Source: Siphonodentalium dalli (Eukaryota > Mollusca > Scaphopoda > Gadilida > Siphonodentaliidae). From it: a stretch of 64,000 bases of DNA. The notes beneath the pieces were generated by a model. It worked only from the letters and a program-made list of their open reading frames with translations. It had not been told where the DNA came from and searched no databases. Numbering within the stretch: the stretch's first letter is position 1; each line of letters starts with the position of its first letter. A program made the translations under genes and the position numbers. The stretch spans positions 3,902,280 through 3,966,279 of the forward strand of contig CP136064.1 of assembly GCA_032622095.1 (NCBI GenBank), read 5' to 3'. Positions 1-12,909 of this stretch are shown piece after piece.

Positions 1-1
1 A

Positions 2-1090
2 CTAGAGGTAGATAGTATTCAACAACTTGGCATTCCCCTTCATAGAAATAACCGCACAACCGACTTCACTGATTGCATAGGTCACACAAACCGTTCAGTG
101 TACCTCATGTTGAGCAACGCGGGGATGTATTATGGAAGCATAACACCTCTTAGTTCGAAAACAATATATGAGTCAGTAGTATTGCCAACTAGTCTATATG
201 GTTCAGAACTCATGTGTGCATTATCTGCGGACAATGAACTAAAACTAGAAATGGTCCATCGATTTTGTCTGAATCAAATTCAAGGCCTCCCGGCCCGCTC
301 CAGAACAGACGTGGTATTAGGTCTCGTCGGCACAGGCACAAATATCTCTATAATTGAAAAACGCCAACTTACCTTTTTTGGCAACCTCTGCTGCAACACA
401 CGCGATGATCAATACTCGAAACAAATATTCCGATCCAAGTTAAATGACAACTTTACACTTGGGAACCTCGATGAGTCATCGTTCATATACCATATTTTTA
501 ATGTTCTAACTATATATGATTTACAGGACTATTGCACTGTCTACGCACAGGAGGGCACTTTCCCGACAAAGGAGACATGGAAAAGCTTAGTGAAAGCAAA
601 TGTCAAAATAACACAGGAACATGACTGGAGATTAAGAATGGAACAAGACATCCAACTCATGCCATTTGCGGCATGTTATTCAACTCTCAAAGTCTCACCG
701 TTATGGCATATATGTAGCTCTCTCCTGAAACTTAGGCACGAGTGTGCCACAATTGCAAATCTCATAACTCAGTCTCTGATATGTGAGTCGGGAAGATGTC
801 CCCTGTGCAATACAACTTTCAATACCACGGTCGAACATGTCATACTTCATTGTACATCTAACAACTTGACCGTAATAAGGAACGACACGTGGTATTGCAG
901 TCTTAGTTACTTCGGAATAGACTGCTTTATGGATATCGATGAAATGTCAAATAACGAACAGATACTGGTGTTTCTAGCATGCGTACCCGAAACTGTCAGT
1001 CGCCACGTAGAATCTGTTACTGAATTTATAACTTTTTTGACCAGAAGGACATTCCTATTATGGACAACGTACGCGGAAATGGTACAGTAA
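2..1090 (+). mobile_element. CR1/Jockey-group LINE, C-terminal end of the reverse-transcriptase ORF
   Basis: An open frame runs in from the window edge (position 2) to a TAA at 1088-1090; no start is assigned because the frame is cut at the left. The first residues resemble the late RT 'LG' region (QQLGIPLHRNN). They are followed by the thumb-like block LPTSLYGSELMCALS, then HRFCLNQIQGLPARSRTD, then RQLTFFGNLC. Near the end is a zinc-knuckle pattern C-x2-C-x9-H-x4-C (CPLCN...EHVILHC), usual at the C-terminus of many non-LTR retrotransposons. The catalytic YxDD region lies outside the window. No break is seen in the ~360 codons, so the copy may be young. A poly-A tail or target duplication was not recognised downstream. 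CR1, L2 and Jockey cannot be separated from this part alone. Confidence 0.8.
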
Positions 1091-3239
1091 CGACATTTGC
1101 ACAAACAACCGCATTTTGGCACAATTTCAGAGTCCTCAACACCATCCGCATAGCGAAGGATAAACTTGTAATCTTGTGAAGCAATATATCTTTATTATCC
1201 TCCAAAAAAAATGAAGGAAATAAAGGAATATTATATGACATATGCTAATTTTTTCCTTTCGACCCTTGTTGGGACCCACCCACCCCGCGTCCAAATTGTT
1301 TTCCATTTTCGGCAGTTTTTTCCAGACCATTTTTGGACACCCACCCCCTTTTAACACTAGAACAGAGATTTGCGGGGGAAAATTCACTGTAAACAGCTGT
1401 ATATGAATTTCTGTGCATACTATTTGGCATGGATGTTAACATTGACATGTAAATAGGAACGGGTCATTTTGGGATCATTAGGCCAAAAAAACTTGGCTGC
1501 CAGCGGCCATCTTGGATTTCAAAATTCAATCCATTAGCATGGGCTACAGGCTATACTGTTTGTCTGATCATCATGACATTTTTCAGTTATGTTAATATTG
1601 ACATTCTAAGGTGTTTTAAACCAAACTCATTGCAAAAACAGTCAAAACTAGAATGCACTTACTGGAGCTGCCTATATATACTTGCGCCCATCACACATTT
1701 GGCATGTTTTGTGGTGTCTTACCAACAACAGTTTGAACCACGGGTGCTGGCCCCTCGTTTGAGAGAGATCGATAACAAAACTCTAGATATCAAATCTCAG
1801 TTCATCCATCGCTGAAATAGTTGTGTGTACGGACAGAATATCTGTTATCTCAAGTTGATCTATTACACTAATGCTAGTCTTAGTAATACGTACGAGTTGT
1901 TTGACATATTTATAGAACAATATAGACATCTTTCATATAAAGGGTGTGAAAACGATTGGATGCCGATGATGCTATATTATATACCAATTGGGTTAAATTA
2001 CTAGTGTGACTGGAATGACATAATTACAAATATCGACACAATTAAATAAAAGACACGCGACCGTTTGTTAGTCTTTGATTAACAGTGTGTCAATGAGAAC
2101 ATTCCCCCATTAGCGACTGATCTACAATCTTCGGGAACATATCATCAAAATGTCTATTGCGTTGAGAATGAGAAAGCTTGTTTTCCCAGTTAATTAATAA
2201 GGCATTTTAATAATCCATGTTTCCACATTCACATTTTTGAGTGCAATTGTTTTTCAATTGAACCACGCGCTCGACTATTTGGTCGGACATGATTTATATG
2301 CACCAGGATCTTTCGAAAATGTTTTGAACTTTCTAGAAATATGTTCGCACCTCACTGTCTCTGCGAAAAAAAAAAACGATTCCGCACGCATTTTTTAGAC
2401 TTGATCTCAACTCATTTTCTCGAGTTTCAAGTTACATAAAATAGGCTTCTGATGGGCGGTACTATTGCCCACTTTTGTTTTCATGCAGTATATATATATG
2501 TTTATAATAATAAAACACGAAGTTGTTGGCAGATGGAATGGTTCAGCCAGTCCGTGTAATACGAGTCTCAGCTGTCTGGACATCGACGCAATCGTTTCTG
2601 GTGTTTTGCGCGCCCATGTAGCTCGTGACGTCCTGATGTGCGTCGTGACGTCATGGCGTCTTGATCGGTTTCCATAAAGAAATCATTCAATATTGTTCAT
2701 TTATTAACGATTTGTTACCGAAATAAAACCAGATAACGATGCAAATTAAGTATATACATGTAGATTTAAATTACAACTGATGCAACCATTTCATATTAGC
2801 GTGTGCATTATTTACAGTATGTACTTCCGGTATGACGTAACATGTTCGCGGAAGGACAGAAGCATAAACAGACAGATAAACAGATAAACAGAGATCCGGA
2901 CTGAAAACATTACTTGCGTCCAGCATGGACTGGCGCAAGTAAAGACTTGCAGGAAAAACAATTTGAGTTGCGGAAAAAATTGTCTGTTGGTTCCATCGAC
3001 CACCCACCCACCCTGGCATACGTGCAGAGACGTGGCGACGGGGGGGGCGGGGTGGTCAAAATGTTCAACAGTTGGAAATTTCATACCTGCCAAAACATTA
3101 GTTGGAAATTTCACACCAACAATAGGTTGAAAATGTTCTTGTAGTTTGATTTTCAAACAATTTATTGGTGGGAATTAATTGTTTTTGGACCAATATTTGC
3201 ATATTTTCCTATTTTTGGTCAAAATTTTGGAACCTTAGG
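1091..3239. other. Non-coding stretch after the LINE
   Basis: No supported gene. The first ~150 bases may be the LINE 3' untranslated region. A full CRE-type octamer TGACGTCA lies near 2647 beside a second TGACGTC, with no gene next to it. Around 2855-2895 there is a short run of GACAGATAAACAGATAAACAG repeats. At 3060-3130 the phrase GTTGGAAATTTC appears twice and leads into the degenerate repeat that follows. Confidence 0.4.
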
Positions 3240-3850
3240 GGGGGTGACAGGTTGGAAATTTCCAACACTTGGAAAGCTTGTGTCCTGGTCCCTCCCCCGT
3301 GGCCAGTCAAAAACTAGTTAATTTAAAAAAAACAATATTGTCATACATTTGGTCAGCATTTTCATTGGAATTGTCATCAGTTGGAAATTTTCCAACCTAA
3401 GTGGGGATGTCAGGTTTGAAATTTCCAACTCTAGGAAGGCTTGATGCTAGTCTAGATGGTAGGATTTTCTTGTTTAGATTTCAAATTTTCGCACACCCAG
3501 CCGAACCATGGTCGGCCCGGTGTGTCATTGTCCCCGTGGCCAATACAAAACTGCTAATTAGTTTAACAAAACAATATTTTACTACATTTGGTCAAACTTG
3601 TGGACTGAAATGGTCATCAGTTGGAGAATTTTCCAACCTGAGGGGGAGTATTAGGTTTGAAATGTCCAACACTATATATAGGAAAACTTCAGTTGAGGCC
3701 AGTCTAGATGCTATAGGATTTGCGATTTTCTTGTATAGTTTTCAAAATTGTCTCACACTGGGCGGAACAACCATGGTCAGCCCGGTGTGTCCTGGTCTCT
3801 TGTCCGTAGCAGGGTGCATTTGTCTGGAGTTAGACCACTAGATGTTAGGA
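3240..3850. repeat. Degenerate tandem repeat, about three units
   Basis: Three diverged units (about 3242-3407, 3408-3645 and 3646-3850) share, in order, a TTGGAAATTTCCAAC-like palindrome, TCTAGATG-TAGGATTT, CACACTG-CGGAAC, CCATGGTC, CCCGGTGTGTC and a GTCATCAGTTGGA block. Each lacks different internal parts. A 146-codon frame through this region is a by-product of the repeat and resembles no protein family. Confidence 0.6.
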
Positions 3851-5908
3851 TTTATGCAATTTTTCAGGGTAAAATATCTGAATGTTCTCATACTGGGAAT
3901 TTAGAATCATGGTTTATGAATATATAGGGTATTAGGCCTGAGAGCACTGAGGTGCAAGGGGTGTGCAAATGGAATTATGCAAAACTTGTGTTTGGTCCCA
4001 ATCTGATTCAAGGGGGGGGGGGTTGCAGTTGGAATGTTGAAATATCCCAAGGTGGACACCCCCAACGGAGACCCTCTAGCCACGTCCCTGCATACGTGCC
4101 CTGAAGACCCCCCTGAATATCTCCGTTATTTAGTCTATATTATCATCTAATTTCAATTCAGTTTGGATACCAGATTGTATACCAATCTCTATCAAATCGT
4201 GAAGATTAGATATTGTTTTATATCTAATCCTTGGTTTATTGACTGAAGTTGATAGTCATTGTAATGAGTTATGTAGATAGACGTCCGTCCAACGCCACTG
4301 AAAAGCCGTCATTTTCTGGACGCTAGCATGTGGTACAAACTAGTGTTGGGGATTAGTGACAATGTATTACTCTTCTCAATGTTTTACATTTGGGTGTCAA
4401 TCTTTGGTCAACCGCATTTAGTGTTTAGGTCAGATCAGGTCATTAATTTGTAACTTCCTGTTTGTGATACACTCGAGAGATCGATGCATTATTGGGATGT
4501 AAGCCGGGTGACCTAATTGGCAGTTGACCAATCACCAGACAGGATTTAGTGTATCCCGGACAGGCTATTTAAATATATACACAGATATCGCGACCTGGGT
4601 TCCAATCTGTCCTAAGTGCACTTTTTATGATGCTGAGTAAATCGATTTTCAAAGTTTGAATTGCCGTCACGACTGAAATTTATGGTTTACAGTTGAAAAC
4701 CTCACATCGTTGGATAGCTTAATGTCTTAACTATTCATTTTAACCAGGACCAATCCGCACTAGACTATTATATCTCTAAAGTTTGGAGAAATGTAGACCA
4801 AGGGTATGAAATTATGCGCTAAATACAAAATGGGATTAAATATTTTTTTATGAATACGCGAATGACAGTTTAGACCTTCACTCTATTTTAGGACAAGTTT
4901 GTCCCATGTTCCGAAAAATATGTCATTTTGGAGCTTAGGACAACAATTACTATGAGTTAAACTATAAACTCTATTCACCAGAAGAACAAATATATTTTCG
5001 ACACTTTTGGATGCCCCTTTTGTCACAAGTACACTACTTGATCCTACTTTGGTCAAGTTGGTTTCCAGTATGATGTATTTAAATTAGTACCAACATCACA
5101 GTAAAAATACTACTACTCGAGAGATGGACTTATATATCGTGCGCATCATGATAAAGTCTTGCCTCAGCAATTGGAACGAAACTAGTTCACGTATACTCAC
5201 CAAAGTTGTGTAATTACCTGATGTACGGAGCTGTCCTACCTGCATATTGGAAATTGGCAATATATAAGTGTCAAGTGAAATATGAACTCAATTTAGCACC
5301 CCATCCATCAAAGTTGGTTTTCTGATATGCTCAGTTCAGCTGAAAAGCTAATGTTTGGAAAAACAGCAAGGATATTAAAAGCAAAACAATCTATAGCACT
5401 TACAAAAGAAGCCACCAGTGAGTAATGCTTATGAATTAAAGGTGTTATGTCCACGTGCATTAAGTTCCGATATACTATTTACTGTGAATAATTTGTGAAA
5501 TATATACTGGAATATACGTGTTCATGCGGCAGATAAGCGGCCGATCACAATATACCATCAATGTATTCATCAATGAACACCTTATTAGTACCTGACCTCG
5601 AACAATAGCGTGAACAGCTATATAGTTATATCTAAACTGAAAACATAGCGAAATCCATGCAAGTTACTAATAAGAGCAAATGGCCAAATGATCCATAAGA
5701 AGTGTTCATTCACTAAAACAATTGTGTTATGGACGTCCTCTGTGGATCAATGGCAATTTGAACATGGACACCTTGTGGCAGCTATGATTGTTCTAAGAGC
5801 ACACACCTTGGTCTAGTTTGGCCAAACGTGCTTGCAATGTAGACGTGCTAGCTGGCACATGCCTCAGCATTGGATATGCATGTACACGTTGTTATATGGC
5901 ATGAGCCT
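3851..5908. other. Non-coding stretch
   Basis: No supported gene. Around 4045-4090 there is a segment (core AACGGAGACCCTCTAGCCAC) that recurs in inverted orientation at 24001-24040, so it is an interspersed repeat. A small hairpin GATTAGATAT/ATATCTAATC lies near 4205-4230. The rest shows no repeat or coding signal. Confidence 0.4.
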
Positions 5909-5917
5909 CTACTACCT
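5909..5917. repeat. 9-bp target-site duplication, left copy
   Basis: CTACTACCT directly precedes the left inverted repeat and is repeated exactly at 7284-7292 directly after the right one. Confidence 0.75.
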
Positions 5918-7283
5918 TAGTCCAAGTCTTCTTGTACTAAAACCAGCTAAGATATTGGGATGGCGATTTGCTGTTTTTAGTCCAAGCCCGCTTGTATACC
6001 AATCCTTTGACACGACTTACGCCCACGATCTGTGGCGGGAATCTGTGGTGTATTTTACTCGATTTACCTAATGAATCAATACATGATGCTATATACATCG
6101 GAAAGAGAGACATCTTATGGTCATAATGGTGTATAATAATCTAACTTTCATGTTAAATTACGCATAGAATATTCCGGTTGATTGTCACCAACATCGCTGT
6201 TTTTTATATTTTGTTTACATTACTGAAAGCCGAAGTCAGGTTCCGAAGAACTTCGGCATTGTCCGGTATTTGTTCTGAGTATTCTACTTTCCGTTTCTAT
6301 ATATAGCGCGGGGTTTTCCGAACAAAATGGAGAAAACCGATCGCCGCAAAGTCCAGTTTCCAATGTGCTTTGAGAACAATTCCCGCACTAAAAACTTAAT
6401 GACATAATGGAGGATCAGAAAGGTAGTTTTGTTGACAATTTTCGCAAGCAACTTGTCAAAATTGGAGCAAATTAGAACTCTTGTGTCTGACTTGCCATGC
6501 GTGTGATTTTCATCCATGTGCATTTTGACGTTTGTGTTGATAAAATAATCGGAGAACCGAATCACACAGTTTCGAAATATAGTTCTTCCGTTTTAGTGGG
6601 ACTTTTCAAACTTAAGGTTAAAAATTTATACAAATTTTGTTTGATTTTTTGTGTGCTTAACAAGAGCAGTATATTGCTCTGTTCGCTTAGTATATATCTT
6701 AATTTCGCTGAAGTCCACCAAATGTGGGAAATGTAGCACCATATTATTTATTCTAATGATCGTTGTGTTTACACTGTTTTAAACTTTGAGAGGGTTGTAA
6801 TTCCCCGTAATTTATTTAATGTATTACATTTATATCTTCAATGTTTAATTAATCTATTTATTTTTTATTTATTGACACACATAATTACGATTACAATGGA
6901 GAATTCATCGTAATTTGAGTTGTCAGTCGAAAATCTACGGAATATTTTCAACGGAAAATGCCGAACACAGTTCGCGAGGTCAACTGAGTTCGCATACTTT
7001 TAAAAATTTGTAAACATTGCGGTAAATGTCTCTTTTCGCATTAAATTACCGCTTTCAATTCACAACTGATGTGGGTTTCAGATAAAATAGCATGTCTTCT
7101 ACGGAAAATATCCGTTTATTGTCGCAATTGTGATATTTTATTTCATATAATTGTGGTTTTATTTGAGCGGGTCACTAACGCTTAAGCCGTGTCAAAGGAG
7201 ACCATGGGCCTGGAACTCGGACTAAAGACCGGCACCTCCATCCAAATATCTTAGCCGGCTTTAGTACGAGAAGACTTGGACTA
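5918..7283. mobile_element. Non-autonomous Mutator-like (MULE) DNA transposon
   Basis: A 1366-bp element. The left end begins TAGTCCAAGTCTTCTTGTAC; the reverse complement of the right end begins TAGTCCAAGTCTTCTCGTAC. Similarity continues inward for about 130 bp (to the shared CTTTGACACG-CTTA near 6012-6030 and 7180-7197), with small indels. Exact 9-bp direct repeats flank it. Long terminal inverted repeats with a 9-bp duplication are characteristic of the Mutator superfamily (known target duplication 8-11 bp). No transposase is visible inside; the interior is AT-rich with one hairpin (GCCGAAG...CTTCGGC near 6229-6259). Mobilisation would depend on a transposase elsewhere. Confidence 0.72.
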
Positions 7284-7292
7284 CTACTACCT
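7284..7292. repeat. 9-bp target-site duplication, right copy
   Basis: CTACTACCT, identical to 5909-5917, directly after the right inverted repeat. Confidence 0.75.
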
Positions 7293-10200
7293 GAGCTGGA
7301 CTACGAATTGGTCTTGGAATTAACTTTTTCTTGTCTAGATCAATCAGGGGTGCTATCTGAAATGTTGCGAGGGTCATTGTTTGTTGATTCGATAGTTCAT
7401 TCTATATTAGCACGGTGTGCATTTCCGTTCCGACTGACGGGTCCTGTAATTAGTGATGTGTCTATTGTTTGGTGGTTGAATATGCCTTGGTGGTGTGTGG
7501 CGTGAGTCACTCGAAATTGGGTTGTGCAAAGCCTAGCCTCAGTTGTACTATCTTTCGATTTTTCGAAGATTGTACAATGTTCGTCGAAGCGTGGTCGGCA
7601 TGTATGCGAGGCCATCATTCGAATGTTCATGATCATTCGGTACCGTGGGCATGTCATACATTTTTCATTCCAGTGATGTGATGTCTATATATTCGCCACA
7701 ATTGATTTCAAATTCATGGAATAGGACTGCGGACGACTTTCCCATAATTGTGTCGGGTGTGTATATGTGTCATCAGTGTGTCTGCGTTTGATTGAAAGCG
7801 TGATGCTCAGGTTGCCTTTGTATGTTGTTTGGGTATCAATGTTGTTACTTTATTGTGAGGGACAGGATGGGCGGTTGATCGCCCATTGAATGTCGTGAAA
7901 TACCTGGTTCACATTGATTGATGTTGTGAACCGTTTTGACCTCGCCATGGTGACGATGCCTACCGTTGTTGTTATGATGTATATAATTATGTATGATGTA
8001 TATGTGCTCCCGTGGTCGGTGTATGGGAACGTGACTTCGCAGAGAACAGTTACTATTGATGGGGACCTTACAAAATTCGCATCTGAAGTGTGGGCCACGT
8101 GGGGTCCTCATGTTGCGACGAACATACTCATGCCTGGACTGATTGATGTCATAGAGAGTTGATGGTTTTATAATTACTGAACGGTGTCTGGGTGGAACGC
8201 TGTGTGTTCGATGCAATGTGGTGGCGTGTTTTCATTGACTGATTGCATGTTATTGATGCAATATTTGAGCAGGTATATGGTTAAAATTGTAATCCTTGGG
8301 GTGAAGGAGAAAATCACTCGATCTTTTCGACCATCCCGGGCGCTTCGCGCCCAACTACTCTCCTCAAATTGTAATCCGTGCATTAGTTTCCCAACGATGA
8401 GAAATTGGTGGAGTCAGTCGTTTGGAAACATGCTTGCATTCAATCATGGCACGGATACATTGCTGTGCGATGTCGGAGGTTGATGATGTGGATCATTATG
8501 GGTAATGGACACTTGATATGCATCTGATATACACTATACGCATACAACGCCTACCGCAAAACAGTTTGCCATATACTTTCAAAATAACCAGAGCCTATAT
8601 GAGTATATATGTAACAGTATTATATAGTTTCTAACTCGGGAAGCTGTGTGTTGCTGTTTCTGTACTGTTAACAGTGGTCTCGCCAACTTATTGCAGTTTT
8701 AGGTGAAGTTTAAATATCAGAAGGAAGCTATTCAGGAAATGCGTCTCATTGGACAGTATGCGTAGACTCTAATAACTGAAAGGAACAAAACATTTATTGT
8801 TATGCGTGTCTTCTGTTCGACGTCTGCAAATCTCCACATTATTAATTAGCCCATGTGTAGCATGCTGTGTTTTTGGTGGATCTCAATATCTGTTCTCTGC
8901 AAGTGTTCACCTCCTTGGGACGGTCGGCACAGCATCGTACATGTGTATTTCATACCAATCACCAATGCGTATAATTATATGATCTCCGATTGAATTATCA
9001 CAATGATTATAAGAGTGTATACACAGAGCCCACAACATTCCACCATGGTCCATTTATGATGTACATGCATGGCGCGAATTTCGGTTTCTTATCGAATCGG
9101 AATCGAGTCTCTTTGGTAGGCCGGTGCGTCGTTCACTGTGGATATATACTGGGTTTTATGGTCGTGGTTCATGTTTGGTACCCAAGCGCCTGGTGCGGTT
9201 GACCCATGAATGCTGATGCATGCAGCCTTCGCATTGTTGATTGAAGTCTACCAGCACAAGTTCACTACCGCGCGTTTTATCAACCAGCATTTTACTTGCC
9301 CACAGACGGTGTATGTATTATAGAGAACATAGCAGGCGCCCATATTGCAGCAATAATATTTCCCCGTGGGTGTATCGTGGTGTGGCCTTTATAATGTGGT
9401 TCAGAGTATCAGAGCGTTCGTTTGTTTTCAGTATAATGTATTTTCCAGTCTTTAAAACCAATGTACAAGCCATAGGTGGTGTGTGTGTTTCTTTTTAGAA
9501 AGCGGATATTGTTGGGTTATATCGATGTGCGAATCTCTGCAGCTGTCCGCAGTGTTGTAACATAGTTGCCGTGTACAGCTGTTTCTGGTTTGTGGAAGGA
9601 TCAGTCGAGGGTACTTGCTGTCTCCAGGACCAGTGGTGGATGTGTTACGAGACATCCAATCCAGACATCATATCCGTCTAGATCTTGTTCTAACACGCAT
9701 TTTGGCATGGTGTAACTCTATATGAGCAAGCAATATCCCACCATCCTCCTCGTACAGGGTGGATATATACGCATGCCTTGGTCAGAGGGTGGGTGGATAT
9801 GTTCAAGTTGGCCTTCGAATTCGTTGCGCTTTATGCCTCATGGCGTTGTCCTGTGCTTGTGTTTAACAGTGAGTTTTTGCATTTCTGATAAGATTTGTAC
9901 ATTCACGGGTAAGATGTGGTGCTGGTTCCCTGTGCTCCATCCTGTCGATTGTCTATCGCATGCGTGGCGCTTATTAACGCCACCGGTCTATACTGATCTA
10001 CAAATTTTAGAAATCTGTGGTCATATGGGCATTTTATAAATAGATAATTGTTTTTTCCGGTTATTTTGGGACGCGTTAAAGTTGTACTGCGATCCAGAGT
10101 CCGGTAAAACTTGTAGTTGGAATGTCCAAGTTCGTGAAAGTTCTATTTACTATGCCGATGATTTGAGAAGCTTTATTGTTTTAGGATATTGTAGAAAGGC

Positions 10201-10901
10201 TAATCTGGCCGTGTCAAATTGAGCTATAGCGATGGGATATCTCGCAGGACAACACATTTCGTGGGGTGTGTATTCGCTGGATGTCTTATAGTTGCAGTAT
10301 GTAACTATTATGACCGCGTTAATTGCGTTCGATGTTTAGGTATGAACAATGGCTTGGCCATGCACATTTGACGATTTTATGGCGGGAACACAATTTTTGA
10401 TCCGCATTTAGAAGCTTTCTGATTTGGTGAATGAAAAACCTGCAGTAACAAGCCGTATTTTTTGTAATAATTTGAAGGATTAGTTGTTTTAACGGAATTA
10501 ATGTGACCAATATATTTTATATTATAATTTATATTTATGGCTAATAATATGATCTTGGGGGCGTTACCATTTCTGACTATGGTTTTCTTGTATGTTCTGT
10601 GTAGCACCATGTTACTAATGGGTGTGACTAAACACTCCCAAGGCAAGTCCGGACCGCCCCTGAGGTGTTTAGTAAAATTGCAAATCTGGCCACTAAAATC
10701 ACGCATATAGACACCACAGGGGCTGTCCGGGCTTTTAGCTTCATTCGCGGTAAACATAGTTGGCGATGGCCGTATTATATATATTGATGTAACTCCATTT
10801 GCATATATACCCGAGGAAGGGGAAACCCGGAATCACGTATGTTAAATACATAAAATAGGTCTTAAAAGGTGTTACTCTTCATATTTATCTTCTATCTTCT
10901 A
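7293..10901. other. Non-coding stretch, richer in G/T
   Basis: No supported gene; open frames here are short and unlike any family I know. Near 8310-8365 is a GC-rich motif (CACTCGATC-TTTTCGA-ATCCCGGG followed by a GCGC hairpin) that recurs in related form at 62150-62200. At 10648-10669 and 10710-10732 an inverted repeat (GTCCGGAC-GCCCCTGAGGTGT type) makes a ~20-bp stem with a ~40-base loop. Confidence 0.4.
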
Positions 10902-11520
10902 TCTCATATATATTTTGAAGACATCTGTCTGTTTGTCTGTCTGTCTGTCTGTATGTTTGTCATTAATACGAATCTACGATTCTCGACCGATCGGGACGAA
11001 ACTTGGTACGTGTGTGTAGTTTGACCAGGCGGTGGTCGTGTCGTATTGGCGAGCCCGTGCGACGCCCTTGCAGCGCATGCGCAGACGAGATCTCGGAAAC
11101 GGGTAGAGCTATCGACTTGAAATTTGGTATGTGAATGTACCTTGCCCCGAATACGAATTGTATCGGGTCGACGAGCCCGTGCGACACCAGCTTCGCGCAT
11201 GCGCAGACGAGATCTCGGAAACGGGTGGAGCTATCGACTTGAAATTTGGTATGTGAATGTACCTTGCCCCGTATACGAATTTTATCGGGTAGCCGAGCCC
11301 GTGTGACGCCAGTTTCGCGCATGCGCAGACGAGATCTCGGAAACGGGTGGAGCTATCGACTTGAAATTTGGTGTGTGAATGTATCTTGCCCCGGATACGA
11401 ATTTTATTGGGTTGCCGAGCCCGTGTGACGCCAGCTTCGCGCATGCGCAGACCAGATCTCGGAAACGGGTAGAGCTATCGACTTGAAATTTGGTTTTTGA
11501 ACGTCGGGCTCATCGGCTAG
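10902..11520 (+). mobile_element. Non-autonomous Helitron H1 with 122-bp minisatellite
   Basis: Preceded by A, it begins TCTCATATATATTTTGAAG followed by a (CTGT)n tract. It ends CGTCGGGCTCATCGGCTAG and is followed by T. The A|TC...CTAG|T arrangement without inverted repeats or target duplication is diagnostic of Helitrons. Inside are about four tandem units of 122 bp (GAGCCCGTG at 11051, 11173, 11295 and 11417), each with GCGCATGCGCAGAC and CGGAAACGGGT-GAGCTATCGAC. There is no Rep/helicase gene. Open frames running through the repeats are not genes. Confidence 0.75.
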
Positions 11521-11658
11521 TCTATCCTATATATTTTGAGAACTCCGTGTATTCGAGAGATAGCCCACACCCTCCGAACCTCAATGATATGATCGTGAAT
11601 GAGTATTGATATACATATATCTCCTATATATTTTGATACAATCTATCTAATTTACATA
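11521..11658. repeat. Spacer repeat between Helitrons, copy 1
   Basis: Contains CTATATATTTTGAGAACTCC and ATTCGAGAGATAGCCCACAC. The same spacer recurs at 12320-12494, again directly after a Helitron 3' end. It may be the 5' stub of another Helitron, since it starts T-CTAT-CCTATATATTTTGA. Confidence 0.6.
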
Positions 11659-12319
11659 TCTCTCTTATATATTTATGTTTGTGTGTGTGTTGTACTTCAT
11701 ACAAATCTACGATTCTCGACCGATCGGGACGAAACTTGGTACGTGTGTGTAGTTTGACCAGGCGGTGGTCGTTGTCGTATTGGCGAGCCCGTGCGACGCC
11801 CGTGCAGTGCATGCGCAGACGAGATCTCAGAAACGGGTGGAGCTATCGACTTGAAATTTGCTATGTGAATGTATCTTGCGCCGGGTACAAATTTTATCGG
11901 GTCGCCGAGTCCGTGCGACGCCCGTGCAGCGCATGCGCAGACGAGATCTCGGAGACGGGTGGAGCTATCGACTTGAAATTTGCTATGTGAATGTATCTTG
12001 CACCGGGTACAAATTTTATCGGGTCGCCGAGCCCGTGCGACGCCCGTGCAGCGCATGCGCAGACGAGATCTCGGAAACGGGTGGAGCTATCGACTTGAAA
12101 TTTGCTATGTGAATGTATCTTGCGCCGGGTACAAATTTTATCGGGTCGCCGAGCCCGTGCGACGCCAGCTTCGCGCATGCGCAGACCAGATATCGGAAAC
12201 GGGTGGAGCTACCGGGTACAAATTTTTCTTATTGATACGCGTGGAGCTAAAAATTAAAAAAAAATATTTAAAAAATGTCATGTTTCGGACAAGCCGCCGG
12301 TGGCGGGCTAACCTGCTAG
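11659..12319 (+). mobile_element. Non-autonomous Helitron H2
   Basis: Begins A|TCTCTCTTATATATTTATG and carries the same leader as H1 (TCTACGATTCTCGACCGATC), then about four 122-bp units. The 3' end is a different type from H1: a CCGCC-GGT-GGCGG hairpin followed by GCTAACCTGCTAG|T. A hairpin about 10 bases before CTAG is the canonical Helitron terminator. Confidence 0.72.
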
Positions 12320-12494
12320 TACTATATATTTTGAGAACTCCGTGTATTCGAGAGATAGCCCACACCCTCCGGACCTCAATGATATGAGTGAGTATTGATA
12401 TACCCCACTAAACTTTGACAAACACCGGTAATCGTGTGTAGATCATTTACATATCTCTCCTATATATTTTGATACAATCTATCTAATTTACATA
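12320..12494. repeat. Spacer repeat between Helitrons, copy 2
   Basis: Second copy of the 11521-11658 spacer, with a short extra segment (CCCCACTAAACTTTGACAAA) before the next Helitron start. Confidence 0.6.
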
Positions 12495-12909
12495 TCTCTC
12501 TTATATATTTATGTTTGTGTGTGTGTTGTACTTCATACAAATCTACGATTCTCGACCGATCGGGACGAAACTTGGTACGTGTGTGTAGTTTGACCAGGCG
12601 GTGGTCGTTGTCGTATTGGCGAGCCCGTGCGACGCCCGTGCAGCGCATGCGCAGAAGAGATCTCGGAAACGGGTGGAGCTATCGACTTGAAATTTGGCAT
12701 GTGAATGTATCTTGCGCCGGGTACAAATTGTATCGGGTCGCCGAGCCCGTGCGACGCCAGCTTCGCGCATGCGCAGACCAGATCTCGGAAACTGGTGGAG
12801 CTACCGGGTACAAATTTTCTTATTGAAACGCGTGGAGCTTAAAATTAAAAAAATATATTTAAAAATGTCATGTTTCGGACAAGCCGCCGGTGGCGGGCTA
12901 ACCTGTTAG
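12495..12909 (+). mobile_element. Non-autonomous Helitron H3 (shortened array)
   Basis: Nearly identical to H2 at both ends but with fewer 122-bp units. The 3' hairpin CCGCCGGTGGCGG is intact, while the terminal CTAG reads TTAG. H2 and H3 together look like a local duplication that includes the spacer. Confidence 0.68.

Noticed and set aside
2585-2660. Promoter with a CRE site (TGACGTCA)
   Set aside because: A single octamer without a recognisable gene downstream is not enough.
10904-12826. Many overlapping frames of 60-135 codons in 10.9-12.8 kb
   Set aside because: They are translations of the 122-bp Helitron minisatellite on both strands.
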